Notes: generated by a model not told the origin, from the sequence alone. Shown: positions 1 to 9,970, numbered from the stretch's first letter. The stretch is 56,432 nucleotides of DNA from Nocardia cyriacigeorgica NBRC 100375 (GCF_000308555.1 NZ_BAFY01000131.1:1-56432); one strand, 5' to 3'. Translations and numbers: made by a program.

Positions 1-551
1 AGGAGCTGGTGCATCTGGCACTGAACAAGCCCAAGGGCTGGCAGTCGACGATGTCGGATGATCTCGGCCGGCCGTGCGTCGGCGATATCGTCGCCGAACG
101 CATCGCGGCCGGACAGCGGCTGTTCCACGTCGGGCGCCTGGACGCCGATACCGAAGGGCTGCTGCTGCTCACCAACGACGGCGATCTGGCACATCGGCTG
201 ATGCATCCCTCGTTCGAGGTGTCCAAGACCTACCTGGCGACCGTCAACGGCGAGGTGCACCGCGCGGTCGGCAAGCAGCTGCGCGACGGTGTCGAACTCG
301 AGGACGGGCCCGCCAAGGTCGACCGCTTCCAGGTGCTCGATATCGCCGAGGGACGCTCTCTGGTCAAGATCGTGTTGCACGAAGGGCGCAAGCACATCGT
401 GCGCCGGCTGCTCGATGCGGTCGGCCATCCGGTGACGCGGCTGGTGCGCACCGATATCGGCCCGGTGGCGCTGGGCGATCAACGACCGGGCACCCTGCGA
501 GTGCTCGGCCGCGATGAAATCGGCAAACTCTACGAGGCGGTGTCGTTGTGA
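1..551 (+). CDS. rluB: rRNA pseudouridine synthase RluB-type, 5' truncated by window edge
   Basis: This is the catalytic and C-terminal part of an RsuA/RluB-family pseudouridine synthase, which isomerises a uridine in 23S rRNA. The open frame already runs at base 3 and reads [13 protein letters not shown], so the true start and the small N-terminal S4 domain lie upstream of the window. The catalytic motif [17 protein letters not shown] carries the active-site aspartate (GRLD) at about bases 135-185. The C-terminal [18 protein letters not shown] stretch is typical of the family. The stop overlaps the cmk start by 4 bases, so the two are translationally coupled. The order rluB-cmk-der is widely conserved in actinobacteria, usually after scpA-scpB, which supports the call. 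Confidence 0.93.
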   Translation, partial: ELVHLALNKPKGWQSTMSDDLGRPCVGDIVAERIAAGQRLFHVGRLDADTEGLLLLTNDGDLAHRLMHPSFEVSKTYLATVNGEVHRAVGKQLRDGVELEDGPAKVDRFQVLDIAEGRSLVKIVLHEGRKHIVRRLLDAVGHPVTRLVRTDIGPVALGDQRPGTLRVLGRDEIGKLYEAVSL

Positions 552-1294
552 ACAGTGTGGACAGCGCGGTCGAGGTGCCCGAACAGCTGTCGGGGTCCTC
601 GTCGCTGGTGGTGGCGATGGACGGGCCGTCGGGAACCGGCAAGTCCAGCGTGTCTCGCCGGCTGGCCGCCCGGCTGGGCGCCCGCTATCTCGACACCGGC
701 GCGATGTACCGGGTGGCGACGCTGCGCGTGTTGCGCGCGGGCGTCGACCTGACCGATCCGGCGGCCATCGCGGCCGCGGTGGCGGATCTGCCGCTGACCA
801 TCGGCACCGATCCCAGCCACGAGCTGATCCAGCTCGACGGCGCCGACGTCTCCGATGAGATCCGCGGCGACGCGGTCACCAAGGCGGTGTCGGCGGTGTC
901 GGCGGTGCCCGAGGTGCGCGAGGCGCTGGTCGCGTTGCAGCGGGAGATCGCGGTGTCGGCGGGACGGATCGTGGTCGAGGGCCGCGATATCGGCACCGTC
1001 GTGCTGACCGACGCCGACGCCAAGATCTATCTGACCGCCTCCGCCGAAGCGCGGGCCCAGCGGCGCAATCAGCAGAACATCGCCGAGGGCCGGGGTGACG
1101 ACTACGCCGCGGTGCTGGCCGACGTGCAGCGCCGCGACACCCTCGATTCCACCCGCAAGGTGTCCCCGCTGCGCCCGGCCGCGGACGCGGTGCTGGTCGA
1201 CACCAGCGAACTGAGCATGGACGAGGTCATCGACGAGCTGTATCGCGTTGTCGCGCAGCAGGTTTCGGTGCGCACGACGGGAGAGGCCAAATGA
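548..1294 (+). CDS. cmk: (d)CMP kinase
   Basis: Cytidylate kinase phosphorylates CMP and dCMP with ATP in the cytoplasm to feed CTP/dCTP pools. The 248-aa product has a P-loop, GPSGTGKSS, at residues 26-34. DTGAMYR follows in the substrate-binding region, and [16 protein letters not shown] with the [12 protein letters not shown] lid is characteristic of bacterial Cmk. The GTG start at 548 overlaps the rluB stop, and the TGA overlaps the ATG of der, so all three genes are probably one transcript. The length is normal for the family, with a short, variable N-terminal extension of about 20 residues before the P-loop strand. Confidence 0.95.
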   Translation: MNSVDSAVEVPEQLSGSSSLVVAMDGPSGTGKSSVSRRLAARLGARYLDTGAMYRVATLRVLRAGVDLTDPAAIAAAVADLPLTIGTDPSHELIQLDGADVSDEIRGDAVTKAVSAVSAVPEVREALVALQREIAVSAGRIVVEGRDIGTVVLTDADAKIYLTASAEARAQRRNQQNIAEGRGDDYAAVLADVQRRDTLDSTRKVSPLRPAADAVLVDTSELSMDEVIDELYRVVAQQVSVRTTGEAK

Positions 1295-2703
1295 CCGAGG
1301 ACGTGCTCGCCGGCGACGGCGTGTGGAGCGACGAATCCGACTGGGAGATCACCGATCTCGACGGTGAGCTGGAGGCGGGCGAACATATCGCGATGCCGAC
1401 CCTCGCCGTCGTCGGACGGCCCAATGTCGGCAAGTCGACGCTGGTCAACCGGATTCTCGGCCGTCGAGAGGCGGTGGTGGAAGACATTCCCGGCGTGACC
1501 CGCGACCGCGTCTCCTACGAGGCGAACTGGGCCGGCCGCCGATTCCTGGTGCAGGACACCGGCGGCTGGGAACCCGACGCCAAAGGGTTGCAGCAGTCGG
1601 TGGCCAGGCAGGCCGAGCTGGCGATGAACACCGCCGATGCGATCCTGCTCGTCGTCGACGCCACCGTCGGCGCCACCGCGACCGACGAGGCCGCGGTGAA
1701 GGTGCTGCGCCGGTCCAAGACGCCGGTCATCCTGGTCGCCAACAAGGTCGACGATCAGCGCGTCGAGGCCGATGCCGCCACGCTGTGGTCGCTGGGTCTC
1801 GGTGAGCCGCGGATGGTGTCGGCCGCGCACGGCCGCGGCACCGGCGACCTGCTCGACGATGTGCTCGAGGTGCTGCCGGAAACGCCGCGTGAGGGCACCG
1901 GTGGGACCGGTCCGCGCCGGGTGGCGCTGGTCGGCAAGCCGAACGTCGGCAAGTCGAGTCTGCTGAACAAGCTGGCAGGCGATGAGCGTTCGGTGGTGCA
2001 CGATGTCGCCGGAACCACCGTCGACCCGGTCGACACGCTGGTCGAATTGGGCGGCAAGATCTGGAAATTCGTCGATACCGCGGGCCTGCGCCGCAAGGTG
2101 TCCACCGCCAGCGGCACCGAGTTCTACGCCTCGCTGCGCACCAAGTCGGCGCTGGAGGCCTCCGAGGTGGCGATCATGCTGATCGATGCCTCCCAGCCGA
2201 TCACCGAACAGGATCTGCGGGTGATCAGTCTGGTCGCCGATTCCGGTCGCGCGCTGGTGCTGGCGTTCAACAAGTGGGATCTGGTCGACGAGGACCGCCG
2301 CTTGCAGCTGGAAAAGGAGATCGACCGCGAGCTGGTGCGGGTGCCGTGGGCGCAGCGGGTCAATATCTCCGCCCACACCGGCCGGGCGGTGCAGAAGCTG
2401 GTGCCCGCGATGGAAACCGCGCTCGAATCGTGGGACAAGCGCATTCCGACCGGCCGGTTGAACAACTGGCTCAAGGAAGTCGTTGCCGCGACTCCGCCAC
2501 CGATGCGTGGCGGGCGGCTGCCGCGCATCCTGTTCGCCACCCAGGCCACCACCCGTCCGCCGACATTCGTGCTGTTCACCACCGGCTTCCTGGAGGCGGG
2601 CTACCGCCGATTCCTGGAGCGCAGGCTGCGCGAGGAATTCGGTTTCGACGGCTCACCGGTGCGGATCTCGGTGCGGGTGCGCGAGAAGCGGCCACGGAAG
2701 TAG
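1291..2703 (+). CDS. der: ribosome biogenesis GTPase Der (EngA)
   Basis: Der is a tandem-GTPase protein needed for 50S subunit maturation. The 470-aa product has two G domains. The first G1 motif, GRPNVGKST, is at residues 42-50 and the second, GKPNVGKSS, at about 215-223. DTGG and DTAG G3 motifs and NKVD and NKWD G4 motifs follow in order. A C-terminal KH-like domain ends in a basic REKRPRK tail. An acidic N-terminal extension of about 35 residues before the first G domain is common in actinobacterial Der. ATGA overlap with cmk indicates coupling. The gene ends convergently to ptsH, 54 bases away. Confidence 0.97.
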   Translation: MTEDVLAGDGVWSDESDWEITDLDGELEAGEHIAMPTLAVVGRPNVGKSTLVNRILGRREAVVEDIPGVTRDRVSYEANWAGRRFLVQDTGGWEPDAKGLQQSVARQAELAMNTADAILLVVDATVGATATDEAAVKVLRRSKTPVILVANKVDDQRVEADAATLWSLGLGEPRMVSAAHGRGTGDLLDDVLEVLPETPREGTGGTGPRRVALVGKPNVGKSSLLNKLAGDERSVVHDVAGTTVDPVDTLVELGGKIWKFVDTAGLRRKVSTASGTEFYASLRTKSALEASEVAIMLIDASQPITEQDLRVISLVADSGRALVLAFNKWDLVDEDRRLQLEKEIDRELVRVPWAQRVNISAHTGRAVQKLVPAMETALESWDKRIPTGRLNNWLKEVVAATPPPMRGGRLPRILFATQATTRPPTFVLFTTGFLEAGYRRFLERRLREEFGFDGSPVRISVRVREKRPRK

Positions 2704-2757
2704 CGCCGCGGGCCCGTCCGCACCGGGCCGGGCCGCTGCACGGTCGCAGTAGCCGGC

Positions 2758-3015
2758 TCAGGCGTCCAGATCGCTGGCGACCATGCCGACGATCTTGTCC
2801 AGCGTCGGCTGATCGTCGCTGGTGACCACGACCTCGGTGCCGCAGGTGGCGCCGAGGGTCATGATCATCAGCGACGAGCCCGCGTCCACGGGTTCACCGC
2901 CGGGCAGGGCGAGGGTGACCGGGACGCCGGACGCGGCGACTGCCTCGGCGATCAGTGCGGCGGGGCGGGCGTGCAGGCCGATCGAGGAACCGACGGTGAC
3001 GGTGGTGCTCGGCAT
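2758..3015 (-). CDS. ptsH: phosphocarrier protein HPr
   Basis: HPr carries phosphate from enzyme I to the EIIA domains of the sugar phosphotransferase system in the cytoplasm. The 85-aa product has the active histidine in GLHARPA (His15) and a serine pair at 47-48 matching the regulatory Ser46 region. It is the last gene of the minus-strand fru cluster, 69 bases after fruA. The reverse complement of the bases before the start reads CCAAGGAGTAGAA, a good ribosome-binding site. Together with ptsI at 7024 the window holds all general PTS components. Confidence 0.96.
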   Translation of the reverse strand: MPSTTVTVGSSIGLHARPAALIAEAVAASGVPVTLALPGGEPVDAGSSLMIMTLGATCGTEVVVTSDDQPTLDKIVGMVASDLDA

Positions 3016-3084
3016 TTCTACTCCTTGGTTGGGGTGGATACGAGTGTGCAGCGTGGACGGGTGCCAGGTGCGGCTTTCGGGTGC

Positions 3085-5151
3085 TCAGGCGGCGACGAGC
3101 GCCGCATCGGTGCTCGTTCGGGTGCGGCCGACGGCCTTGGCGGCGGTGACGCAGACCGCGGCGGTGACGGTGCCCGCCGCGAGGGCGACGAGATACCAGG
3201 CGATCTGCCCGACGGCGAAGAAGACGAAGATTCCGCCGTGCGGCGCGCTCAACGTCACCCCGGTCGCCATCACCAGCGCGCCGGTGACCGCGCCGCCCGC
3301 CATCATCGACGGGATCACCCGCAGTGGGTCGGCGGCGGCGAACGGGATGGCGCCTTCGGAGATGAACGAGGCGCCCAGCAGCCAGGCGGCCTTGCCGTTC
3401 TCGCGTTCGGCGGGGGTGAACAGGCTCGGCCGCAGCACGGTCGAGGCGAGCGCCATCGCCAGCGGCGGCACCATGCCCGCCGCCATGACCGCGGCCATGA
3501 TCTTCAGCGTCGCCGGGTCGTTCACCGACAGGCCCGCCGCGGCGAAGGAGTACGCGGCCTTGTTCACCGGCCCGCCCAGGTCGAAGCACATCATCAGGCC
3601 GAGGATGACGCCGAGCGCGACGGCCGACGTGCCCGACAGCCCGTTGAGCCAATCGGTCAGGCTCTCGGTGACCACCGCGAGTGGTTTGCCGAGCACGGTG
3701 AGCATCAACAGACCGACGATGAGCGAGGCGAACAGCGGGATCATCACCACCGGCATCAGCCCGCGGGCCCACTGCGGCACCGGAATCCGGCTCACCCACA
3801 ATGCCGCGAAGCCGGCGATCAGACCACCTACCAGGCCGCCGAGGAACCCGGCCCCGACGAACACGGCCACCGCGCCCGCGGTGAAACCCGGTGCCAGACC
3901 GGGCCGGTCGGCAATGGCGAAGGCGATATAGCCGGCCAGCGCGGGCACCAGGAAGCTGAACGCGAGCGAACCCAGCTGATACAGCACCGCACCGAGATAG
4001 GTGGCCAATCCGCCCGGCGGTAGCGAGGTGAGCGAGTTGTCCAGCACGATCGAGGACGCGTTGTCGGCGATCTCGTAGCCCCCGACCAGGAAACCGAGCG
4101 CGATCAGCAGACCGCCCGCCGCGACGAACGGAATCATGTAGCTGACGCCGGTGAGCAGGATCTGGCGCAACCGGGTGCCCCAGCCCAGCGATGCGGGCTC
4201 CGCTTCCGGTGCCGTTGTCGTCGCCGGGGCGGCGGCGGGATCGCGGGCCACGCGCAGCGCGTCGGCGATCATCGCGTCGGGCTCGTTGATGGCTCGTTTC
4301 ACGCCCGATTCGATGACCGGTTTGCCCGCGAAACGTTCCCGGCCCTTCACCCCGACGTCGGTGGCGAGGACGACCGCGTCGGCAGCGGCGATGGTGGCGG
4401 CCGAGAGTGCTGTTGTGCCGCTGGAACCCTGGGTTTCGACCTGGACCCGCACACCCGCTCGCTCACCAGCGGCAACGAGCGCGTCGGCGGCCATGTAGGT
4501 GTGGGCGATGCCGGTGGGGCAGGCGGTGACGGCGACGATGGAGCGGGGGGAAGACTCGGCCGCAGTAGCGGTCGATGCCGACAGCGCTGCCGAACCGTCG
4601 GTCGAGGATGTCGGCACGGGTGCTGGTGCGGCCGTTGACGTTGCGGAATCGGGAGTCGTAGCAGGCCTATCGGTCGAGCTGGTTGCGGCGCCCGGTGCCG
4701 GCGCGATTGCCGAATTGACCAGCGCGACAATCGCCTCCGGTGATTCGGCGGTCCGCAGACTGCCGACGAACTCCGGTTTGACCAGTGCCCGAGCCAGGCT
4801 CGACAGCAGTTTCATATGCTCGGCGCCCGCGCCCTCGGGTGCCGCGATCAGGAACACCAGATCCGCGGGGCCGTCGGGGGCGCCGAAGTCGACCTTCGGG
4901 GCGAGGCGGGCGAAACCGAGAGACGCGGCAGTGACGGTGGCCGCTCGGCAGTGCGGGATGGCCAGGCCGTTCGGCAGGCCGGTGGCCGACTGCTCCTCCC
5001 TGGCCAGGGCGGCAGCGGTGAGGGCGGCGGCGTCCGCGGCGCGGCCCGCGTCGGTGAGACGCTGCGCGAGAGCGGCGATCACGGCCTGTTTCGAGGTGCC
5101 GAGATCGGCGTCGAGCGTGATCGTTTCGGGGATGATGATCGAGTCGGCCAT
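3085..5151 (-). CDS. fruA: PTS fructose transporter subunit EIIABC
   Basis: This single-chain fructose permease imports fructose as fructose 1-phosphate. Domain order is EIIA (about residues 1-150, phosphorylated His67 in GLAIPHCRA), an Ala/Thr/Ser-rich linker (about 150-203), EIIB (Cys211 in AVTACPTGIAHTYMA) and a multi-spanning EIIC domain from about 330 to the end. EIIC contains the typical GLVGGLIAGFAALW and FDLGGPVNKAAYSF segments. The length of 688 aa fits actinobacterial FruA. It is 13 bases downstream of fruK and belongs to the fruR-fruK-fruA transcript, with ptsH following. Confidence 0.96.
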   Translation of the reverse strand: MADSIIIPETITLDADLGTSKQAVIAALAQRLTDAGRAADAAALTAAALAREEQSATGLPNGLAIPHCRAATVTAASLGFARLAPKVDFGAPDGPADLVFLIAAPEGAGAEHMKLLSSLARALVKPEFVGSLRTAESPEAIVALVNSAIAPAPGAATSSTDRPATTPDSATSTAAPAPVPTSSTDGSAALSASTATAAESSPRSIVAVTACPTGIAHTYMAADALVAAGERAGVRVQVETQGSSGTTALSAATIAAADAVVLATDVGVKGRERFAGKPVIESGVKRAINEPDAMIADALRVARDPAAAPATTTAPEAEPASLGWGTRLRQILLTGVSYMIPFVAAGGLLIALGFLVGGYEIADNASSIVLDNSLTSLPPGGLATYLGAVLYQLGSLAFSFLVPALAGYIAFAIADRPGLAPGFTAGAVAVFVGAGFLGGLVGGLIAGFAALWVSRIPVPQWARGLMPVVMIPLFASLIVGLLMLTVLGKPLAVVTESLTDWLNGLSGTSAVALGVILGLMMCFDLGGPVNKAAYSFAAAGLSVNDPATLKIMAAVMAAGMVPPLAMALASTVLRPSLFTPAERENGKAAWLLGASFISEGAIPFAAADPLRVIPSMMAGGAVTGALVMATGVTLSAPHGGIFVFFAVGQIAWYLVALAAGTVTAAVCVTAAKAVGRTRTSTDAALVAA

Positions 5152-5164
5152 CGCTTCGTGCCCT

Positions 5165-6115
5165 TCAGGAATGGGGGAGGAGGTCCAGCGACGTCACCGG
5201 GATGGCGTCGGGGTCGGTGTGGTGCGGGCCGGGCAGGCCGGTACCGGGCAGCGCCGCTGCCGCGCTGCCATAGGCGACCGCCTGACGGAGCCGATCGGCG
5301 GGGGTGGCGCCGGCCAGGTCGGCGAGCAGGTAGCCCGCGAGGGCGGAATCGCCCGCTCCGACCGTGCTGCGAGGGCGGATGGTGGGCGCGGCGGCATGCC
5401 AGGCCCCCTCGCCGGTGACCAGGACCGCGCCCGCCGCGCCGAGCGTCGCCAGGACCGCACCGATTCCACGGTCGACGAGTGCGGCAGCCGCGCGGGCCGC
5501 GGCGAGCGGGTGGTCCAGGGCCTCGGCCGGTGCGCCGGTGAGTTGTGCGAGCTCTTCGGCATTGGGTTTGATCAATTGCGGTGCGGCCGAGAGGGTTCGG
5601 TCGGCGAGCGCGCGCAGCGGGGCATCGGAGGTATCCACGGCGACGCGCGTGCCGGGCAGGCGTTCGATCAACTCGACGTACCAGTCCTCGGGCACAGCGG
5701 GCGGCAACGAACCCGACAGCACCACCCAATCGGCCTGTGCGGCAAGGTCGGTCAGTAGATCGGCCAGCGCCTGCTGGGCGGTGGCGGTCAGTGGCTGGCC
5801 GGGCTCGTTGATCTTGGTGGTGGTGCCGTCGGCTTCGGCGACGGTGAGATTGATGCGGGCCGAGCCGGCGGTCGGGACGCTGCGGTGCTCGATGCCGGCG
5901 TCGGTGAGCGCGCGCAGCAGGGGATCGTCGGCGTTGCCCGGCAGCACCGCGACGGTGGGAACTCCGGCGGCGGCGACCACTCGGGAGACGTTGACACCCT
6001 TGCCGCCCGGATGGGTGGCGACCCCGCGTGCCCGGTGCACCGCGCCGCGCAGCAGCGGTTCGGCCAGGGTGACCGTCCGGTCGATACTCGGATTCGCGGT
6101 CAGCGTGACAATCAT
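5165..6115 (-). CDS. fruK: 1-phosphofructokinase
   Basis: FruK phosphorylates fructose 1-phosphate, the product of the neighbouring permease, to fructose 1,6-bisphosphate. The 316-aa product is a PfkB/ribokinase-family protein: N-terminal MIVTLTANPSIDRTV, the HPGGKGVNVSRV substrate motif, and the C-terminal GAGDSALAGY anion-hole motif with the catalytic aspartate near residue 253. Its ATG overlaps the fruR stop by 4 bases, showing tight coupling. No defect is visible. Confidence 0.95.
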   Translation of the reverse strand: MIVTLTANPSIDRTVTLAEPLLRGAVHRARGVATHPGGKGVNVSRVVAAAGVPTVAVLPGNADDPLLRALTDAGIEHRSVPTAGSARINLTVAEADGTTTKINEPGQPLTATAQQALADLLTDLAAQADWVVLSGSLPPAVPEDWYVELIERLPGTRVAVDTSDAPLRALADRTLSAAPQLIKPNAEELAQLTGAPAEALDHPLAAARAAAALVDRGIGAVLATLGAAGAVLVTGEGAWHAAAPTIRPRSTVGAGDSALAGYLLADLAGATPADRLRQAVAYGSAAAALPGTGLPGPHHTDPDAIPVTSLDLLPHS

Positions 6116-6879
6116 GCCGCCACCACCTCGATACCGCTGCCGTCGAGTTCCTTGCGCACCGAGGCGGGGATCCCGGAATCGGTGACCAGCACATCGATCT
6201 CGTCGATGCCGGCGAAGCGGACGAAGTCCTCGCGGCCGATCTTGGAGGAATCGGCCACCACCACCACGCGATGAGCGCTGGCGACCATGGCCCGCTTCAC
6301 CGCCGCCTCGTCCACGTCCGGGGTCGACAGGCCGTGCGCGGGGGTGAGCGCATTGGTGCCGATGAACGCGATGTCGACTCGCAAACCCGCGAGCACGCGC
6401 AATGTCTCGGCGCCGACGGCGGCCTGGGTGACCCCGCGCACGCGCCCGCCGAGCAGATGCAACTGCACACCGGCGTGACCGCTGAGCCGGGTCGCCACCG
6501 GCAGGGAGTTCGTCACCCCGACCAGCTCGCGGTCGGCGGGCAGCAGCGCGGCGACCCGCGCGGTGGTGGTGCCCGCGTCGAAGAGCACGCTGCCGCCGGT
6601 GGGTGGCAGGAATTCCACGGCGGCCTTGGCGATGCGCTCCTTCTCGGCGGTGTGCGCGGTTTCGCGTTCGGAGGTGCCCAGTTCGATCGCGGTGAGGGCG
6701 GCGGCGGGAACCGCGCCGCCGTGCACCCGGCGCACCAGGCCCATCCGGTCCAGTACCGCGAGATCTCGTCGCACGGTCTCACTGGTGACGCCGTACTGCT
6801 CGGACAGATCGGTCACCGACACGCGACCGCGCTGCCCCACCAGGGTGGCGATGGCCTGCTGCCGCTCCTCTGCGTACAT
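6112..6879 (-). CDS. fruR: DeoR-family transcriptional regulator of the fructose operon
   Basis: A 255-aa DeoR/GlpR-type regulator. The N-terminal winged helix (residues 1-60) includes VTDLSEQYGVTSETVRRDLAVLDRMGLVRRVHGGA, the classic DeoR recognition helix. The C-terminal sugar-phosphate sensor domain contains FDAGTTT and ADSSKIG. It is the first gene of the fruR-fruK-fruA unit and diverges from ptsI, so it probably binds the repeats in the shared upstream region and responds to fructose 1-phosphate or a related ester. Actinobacterial homologues repress PTS genes; the effector here is inference. The reverse complement before the start reads AGGAGGATCGGG, a strong ribosome-binding site. Confidence 0.93.
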   Translation of the reverse strand: MYAEERQQAIATLVGQRGRVSVTDLSEQYGVTSETVRRDLAVLDRMGLVRRVHGGAVPAAALTAIELGTSERETAHTAEKERIAKAAVEFLPPTGGSVLFDAGTTTARVAALLPADRELVGVTNSLPVATRLSGHAGVQLHLLGGRVRGVTQAAVGAETLRVLAGLRVDIAFIGTNALTPAHGLSTPDVDEAAVKRAMVASAHRVVVVADSSKIGREDFVRFAGIDEIDVLVTDSGIPASVRKELDGSGIEVVAA

Positions 6880-6895
6880 CCCGATCCTCCTGCCG

Positions 6896-6956
6896 ATGTT
6901 GGTTTATGTTGTTTTACGTCTGAGTGTGTTGCTTTGTCAATGGTGTGGAGTATTCT
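6896..6956. promoter_or_regulatory. divergent fruR/ptsI promoter region with three phased operator repeats
   Basis: Three direct copies of RTGTTGNTTT lie at 6896-6905, 6906-6915 and 6926-6935, i.e. on one DNA face at 10- and 20-base steps. On the plus strand a -35-like TTGCTT (6929-6934) and -10-like TATTCT (6951-6956) are 16 bases apart and could serve ptsI. On the minus strand a perfect TTGACA -35 (complement of 6935-6940) faces fruR, with an A/T-rich GTAAAAC about 17 bases on. The third repeat overlaps both -35 elements. Binding by FruR is inferred from position and family. Confidence 0.65.
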
Positions 6957-7023
6957 GGATCACATCCACTCCATCGGTGATATGAACACCACAGTCCGAT
7001 TTCGGTGCGAAGGAGACCCGCAA

Positions 7024-8709
7024 ATGAGCCGATCACAGCAGTTAGAGGCCGCTGAATCGGTTCTGCGCGGCACGCCGGCGGTGCCGGGCGTGGCAGCTGC
7101 GCCCGCGGTCCGGCCTAATCCGCGGGCGACAATCGATGCCCGATCGGACACGATTTCGGAGCCCGATCGGGCCTCGGAGATCACTGCCCTGCACGCGGCG
7201 GCGGAGGCGGTCGCGCAGCGACTGCGGGCCCGCTCCGGTGCCGCGAGCGGGGCGGCGGCCGAGGTGCTCGCGGCGAATGCCGCCATGGCCGGCGATCGCG
7301 GTTGGCTCGGCGCGGCCGAGAAGCTGATCGCCACCGGCCTCGCCGCGCCCGCCGCCGCGGCCGCGGCCACCGAACAGTTCGCCGCGATGTTCACCAAGCT
7401 CGGCGGGGTGATGGCCGAACGGGTCACCGACCTGCGCGACGTCTGCGATCGGGTGGTGGCCGAGCTGCTCGGACTGCCCGAGCCCGGCGTCCCGGCCCCG
7501 GACCGTCCGTCGATCCTCATCGCGCGCGACCTCGCGCCTGCCGATACCGCGGGCTTGGACCCCGCCCGCATCGTCGGACTGGCCACCACGCTCGGCGGTG
7601 CGACCAGCCACACCGCGATCATCGCCCGCCAGCTCGGCATCCCCTGCGTGGTCGCGGTGGCCGGCCTGGACGAGGTCCAGGCCGGCGCCGAACTGTTGAT
7701 CGACGGCGCGGCGGGCACCGTCACCGTCGATCCGGACCAGGCCCTCGCGCTTGCCGCCGTCGCCGACTACCGCGCGACCGCCACCAGAAACGCGCGCTGG
7801 ACCGGCCCCGGCGCCACCAGCGACGGCCACCGCGTCGAGATCCTCGCCAACGTCCAGGACGGCGCGGGTGCGCGGGCCGCAGCCGAGACACCCGCCGAGG
7901 GCATCGGCCTGTTCCGCACCGAATTGTGTTTTCTGGACCGAGATGGCGAACCATCGGTGCAGGAGCAGGCCGGCATCTACCGCGCGGTGCTCGACGCCTA
8001 TCCGGCCGCGAAAGTGGTGATCCGCACCTTGGACGCGGGCTCGGACAAGCCGTTGCGTTTCGCCGACCACCCCGAGGAAGCCAATCCGGCGCTCGGCGTG
8101 CGGGGTATCCGCATCGCCGCCCGCGACAGCGGCATCCTGGACCGTCAGCTCGACGCCATCGCCGCCGCGTCCGCGGGACGCGCCGCTCCGCCCCTGGTGA
8201 TGGCGCCGATGATCGCCACCGTCGGTGAAGCTCGCGCGTTCGCGAGCAAGGTCAGGGGGAGGGGGTTGATCGCCGGGGTGATGATCGAGGTGCCCGCCGC
8301 GGCGCTATTGGCCGACGCCATCCTGGCCGAGGTCGACTTCGTGTCGATCGGCACCAACGATCTCGCGCAGTACACGATGGCCGCCGACCGGATGTCACCG
8401 GATCTGGCGGCGCTGACCGATCCGTGGCAGCCGGCCGTGCTGGCCTTGGTGGCCCGTACCGCCGCCGCGGGCAGGCGGACGGGCAAACCGGTGGGCGTGT
8501 GTGGTGAAGCCGCGGCCGATCCGCTGCTGGCGTGCGTGCTGACCGGGCTCGGTGTCACGTCGTTGTCCGCGGCCGCGCCCGCGGTCGCCGGTGTCGGGGC
8601 GCAGCTGGCGGCGGTCACGCTGGCCGAGTGCGAATCCGCCGCCGCCGCGGTGCTCGAAGCGACCGCCCCGCATGACGCCCGCGAGCGTGCACGGCGAATC
8701 CTGCACTGA
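7024..8709 (+). CDS. ptsI: phosphoenolpyruvate-protein phosphotransferase (PTS enzyme I)
   Basis: Enzyme I takes phosphate from PEP and passes it to HPr. The ATG at 7024 is chosen because GAAGGAG lies just upstream (7009-7015), and the reading frame before it is the fruR antisense and the promoter. The 561-aa product has the phosphohistidine in LGGATSHTAIIARQLGIPCVV at His196. The PEP-binding TIM barrel has LFRTELCFLDRD, TLDAGSDKPL and GVRGIR. The catalytic cysteine is in GVCGEAA at Cys493. The length matches actinobacterial EI. It is divergent from fruR and probably co-regulated with the fructose genes. Confidence 0.95.
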   Translation: MSRSQQLEAAESVLRGTPAVPGVAAAPAVRPNPRATIDARSDTISEPDRASEITALHAAAEAVAQRLRARSGAASGAAAEVLAANAAMAGDRGWLGAAEKLIATGLAAPAAAAAATEQFAAMFTKLGGVMAERVTDLRDVCDRVVAELLGLPEPGVPAPDRPSILIARDLAPADTAGLDPARIVGLATTLGGATSHTAIIARQLGIPCVVAVAGLDEVQAGAELLIDGAAGTVTVDPDQALALAAVADYRATATRNARWTGPGATSDGHRVEILANVQDGAGARAAAETPAEGIGLFRTELCFLDRDGEPSVQEQAGIYRAVLDAYPAAKVVIRTLDAGSDKPLRFADHPEEANPALGVRGIRIAARDSGILDRQLDAIAAASAGRAAPPLVMAPMIATVGEARAFASKVRGRGLIAGVMIEVPAAALLADAILAEVDFVSIGTNDLAQYTMAADRMSPDLAALTDPWQPAVLALVARTAAAGRRTGKPVGVCGEAAADPLLACVLTGLGVTSLSAAAPAVAGVGAQLAAVTLAECESAAAAVLEATAPHDARERARRILH

Positions 8710-8860
8710 CCTCAGCGAATAAGCTCGCCGACGGTCGTCGGTCGCAGCAAGCCGAAGCGAGCCCATCGGGGCCGGCGCGAGCGATCGAGGACCGTGCGGC
8801 CCGCGCTCGCCGCTGTGCCGATGCGCTGACACCGAGCTCAGCCGATGCGGTGCCTTCGAG

Positions 8861-9970
8861 CTACGCCGGCACACACCCTTCGAGCGTGGCGTCCTGCAAA
8901 ACCGTGAGGACATCATGGATCTCACCCCGCGCGTGGAAGGCCGCCCGCTGGCGGTGCGCACCGTTCCCGCGCTCGAGTACCACGCCGATGGTCTCGCGGA
9001 CGAAGCCGTCGGCGTCCAGCGCCGTCAGCGCCGGGCCGACCCGGTCGAGCAGCTCGCCGAGCAGCGTTCGCATGGGTGCTACCCGGCAGTCGAGCGGGTC
9101 GACGCCGTCACCGTCAAGTCCGGACCGCGCGGCCTTCCAGTACGCGGCCCGCAGCACCTCCGCCGACACCATCGGCGCGCGCCGGCCGCGATCGATGTCG
9201 GCGCGCGCGGTCATCACCGTCGCGCGGACCAGAGTGGCCAGCATGGCCGTCTCGGTGACCGTCGCCGGTACATCGCTGACCCGGATCTCGACGGTGGGGA
9301 ACGTGATCGAGGGCCGGATATCCCAATAGACCATTTTCTTGTCCAGAATGCTGCCGCTGGACAGCATCATGTCCACCATCGCGTCGTAGGCGTCGGCGTC
9401 GGCGAAATACGGTGGCGGCCCGGCACTCGGCCAGCGCCGCCACAGCACGCTGCGCCAACTGGCATAGCCGGTGTCGGAGCCGCGATAGATCGAGGAATTG
9501 GCGGTGAGCGCCAAGAATATCGGCAGCGAGGGCCGCAGGAAATTACTGACCTGGATGGCGGTCTCCCGATCCGGTACCCCGACATGGATATGGCAGCCGC
9601 ACAGGCCCTGTTCATGGGCGAGCATCCCGAAACTGCGGGCGATCCGCTGGTAGCGCGGGGTATCGGTGACCGGGAATTGTTCGGGGACCGTCGGTGGAAT
9701 CGCGACCGCGAGCAGGTGGGTGTGGTGTTCGCGGGCACAGCCGGCCACACCGCCGCGCAGGGCGCGCAATTCGGCGAGCAATTCGCCGGTGTCGGTGTGC
9801 ACGCCGGTGCACGTCTCCACTTGGCAGCGGGTCAATTCCAGTTGCAGATCGATACCGATGTCCTTCGCGGACCGGGCCACCTCGACGTTTTTCGCCGCCG
9901 GTGCGCCGCTGTCCGGATCCGCCAGGAGAAATTCCTCTTCAACGCCGACTGACGATGAGGCCGCGTCCAT
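8861..9970 (-). CDS. carboxylate-amine ligase, glutamate-cysteine ligase family 2 (YbdK-like)
   Basis: A 369-aa member of the GCS2 (ATP-grasp-like glutamine-synthetase fold) family, which joins an amino group to a carboxylate using ATP. Visible family signatures are the N-terminal SVGVEEEFLLADP, LELTRCQVETCTG, the metal/nucleotide segment CGCHIHVGVPD, and VEIRVSDVPATVTETAMLA. YbdK proteins have weak glutamate-cysteine ligase activity in vitro; related proteins make gamma-glutamylcysteine for ergothioneine or other thiols, but no ergothioneine gene is nearby, so the substrate is open. The gene is monocistronic and divergent from the PLP decarboxylase. The bases 8710-8860 between it and ptsI show no recognisable feature. 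Confidence 0.9.
   Translation of the reverse strand: MDAASSSVGVEEEFLLADPDSGAPAAKNVEVARSAKDIGIDLQLELTRCQVETCTGVHTDTGELLAELRALRGGVAGCAREHHTHLLAVAIPPTVPEQFPVTDTPRYQRIARSFGMLAHEQGLCGCHIHVGVPDRETAIQVSNFLRPSLPIFLALTANSSIYRGSDTGYASWRSVLWRRWPSAGPPPYFADADAYDAMVDMMLSSGSILDKKMVYWDIRPSITFPTVEIRVSDVPATVTETAMLATLVRATVMTARADIDRGRRAPMVSAEVLRAAYWKAARSGLDGDGVDPLDCRVAPMRTLLGELLDRVGPALTALDADGFVRETIGVVLERGNGAHRQRAAFHARGEIHDVLTVLQDATLEGCVPA

Noticed and set aside
1102..2376. A 424-codon minus-strand frame opposite cmk and der
   Set aside because: Antisense to two clear essential genes, with no start signal or recognisable motif.
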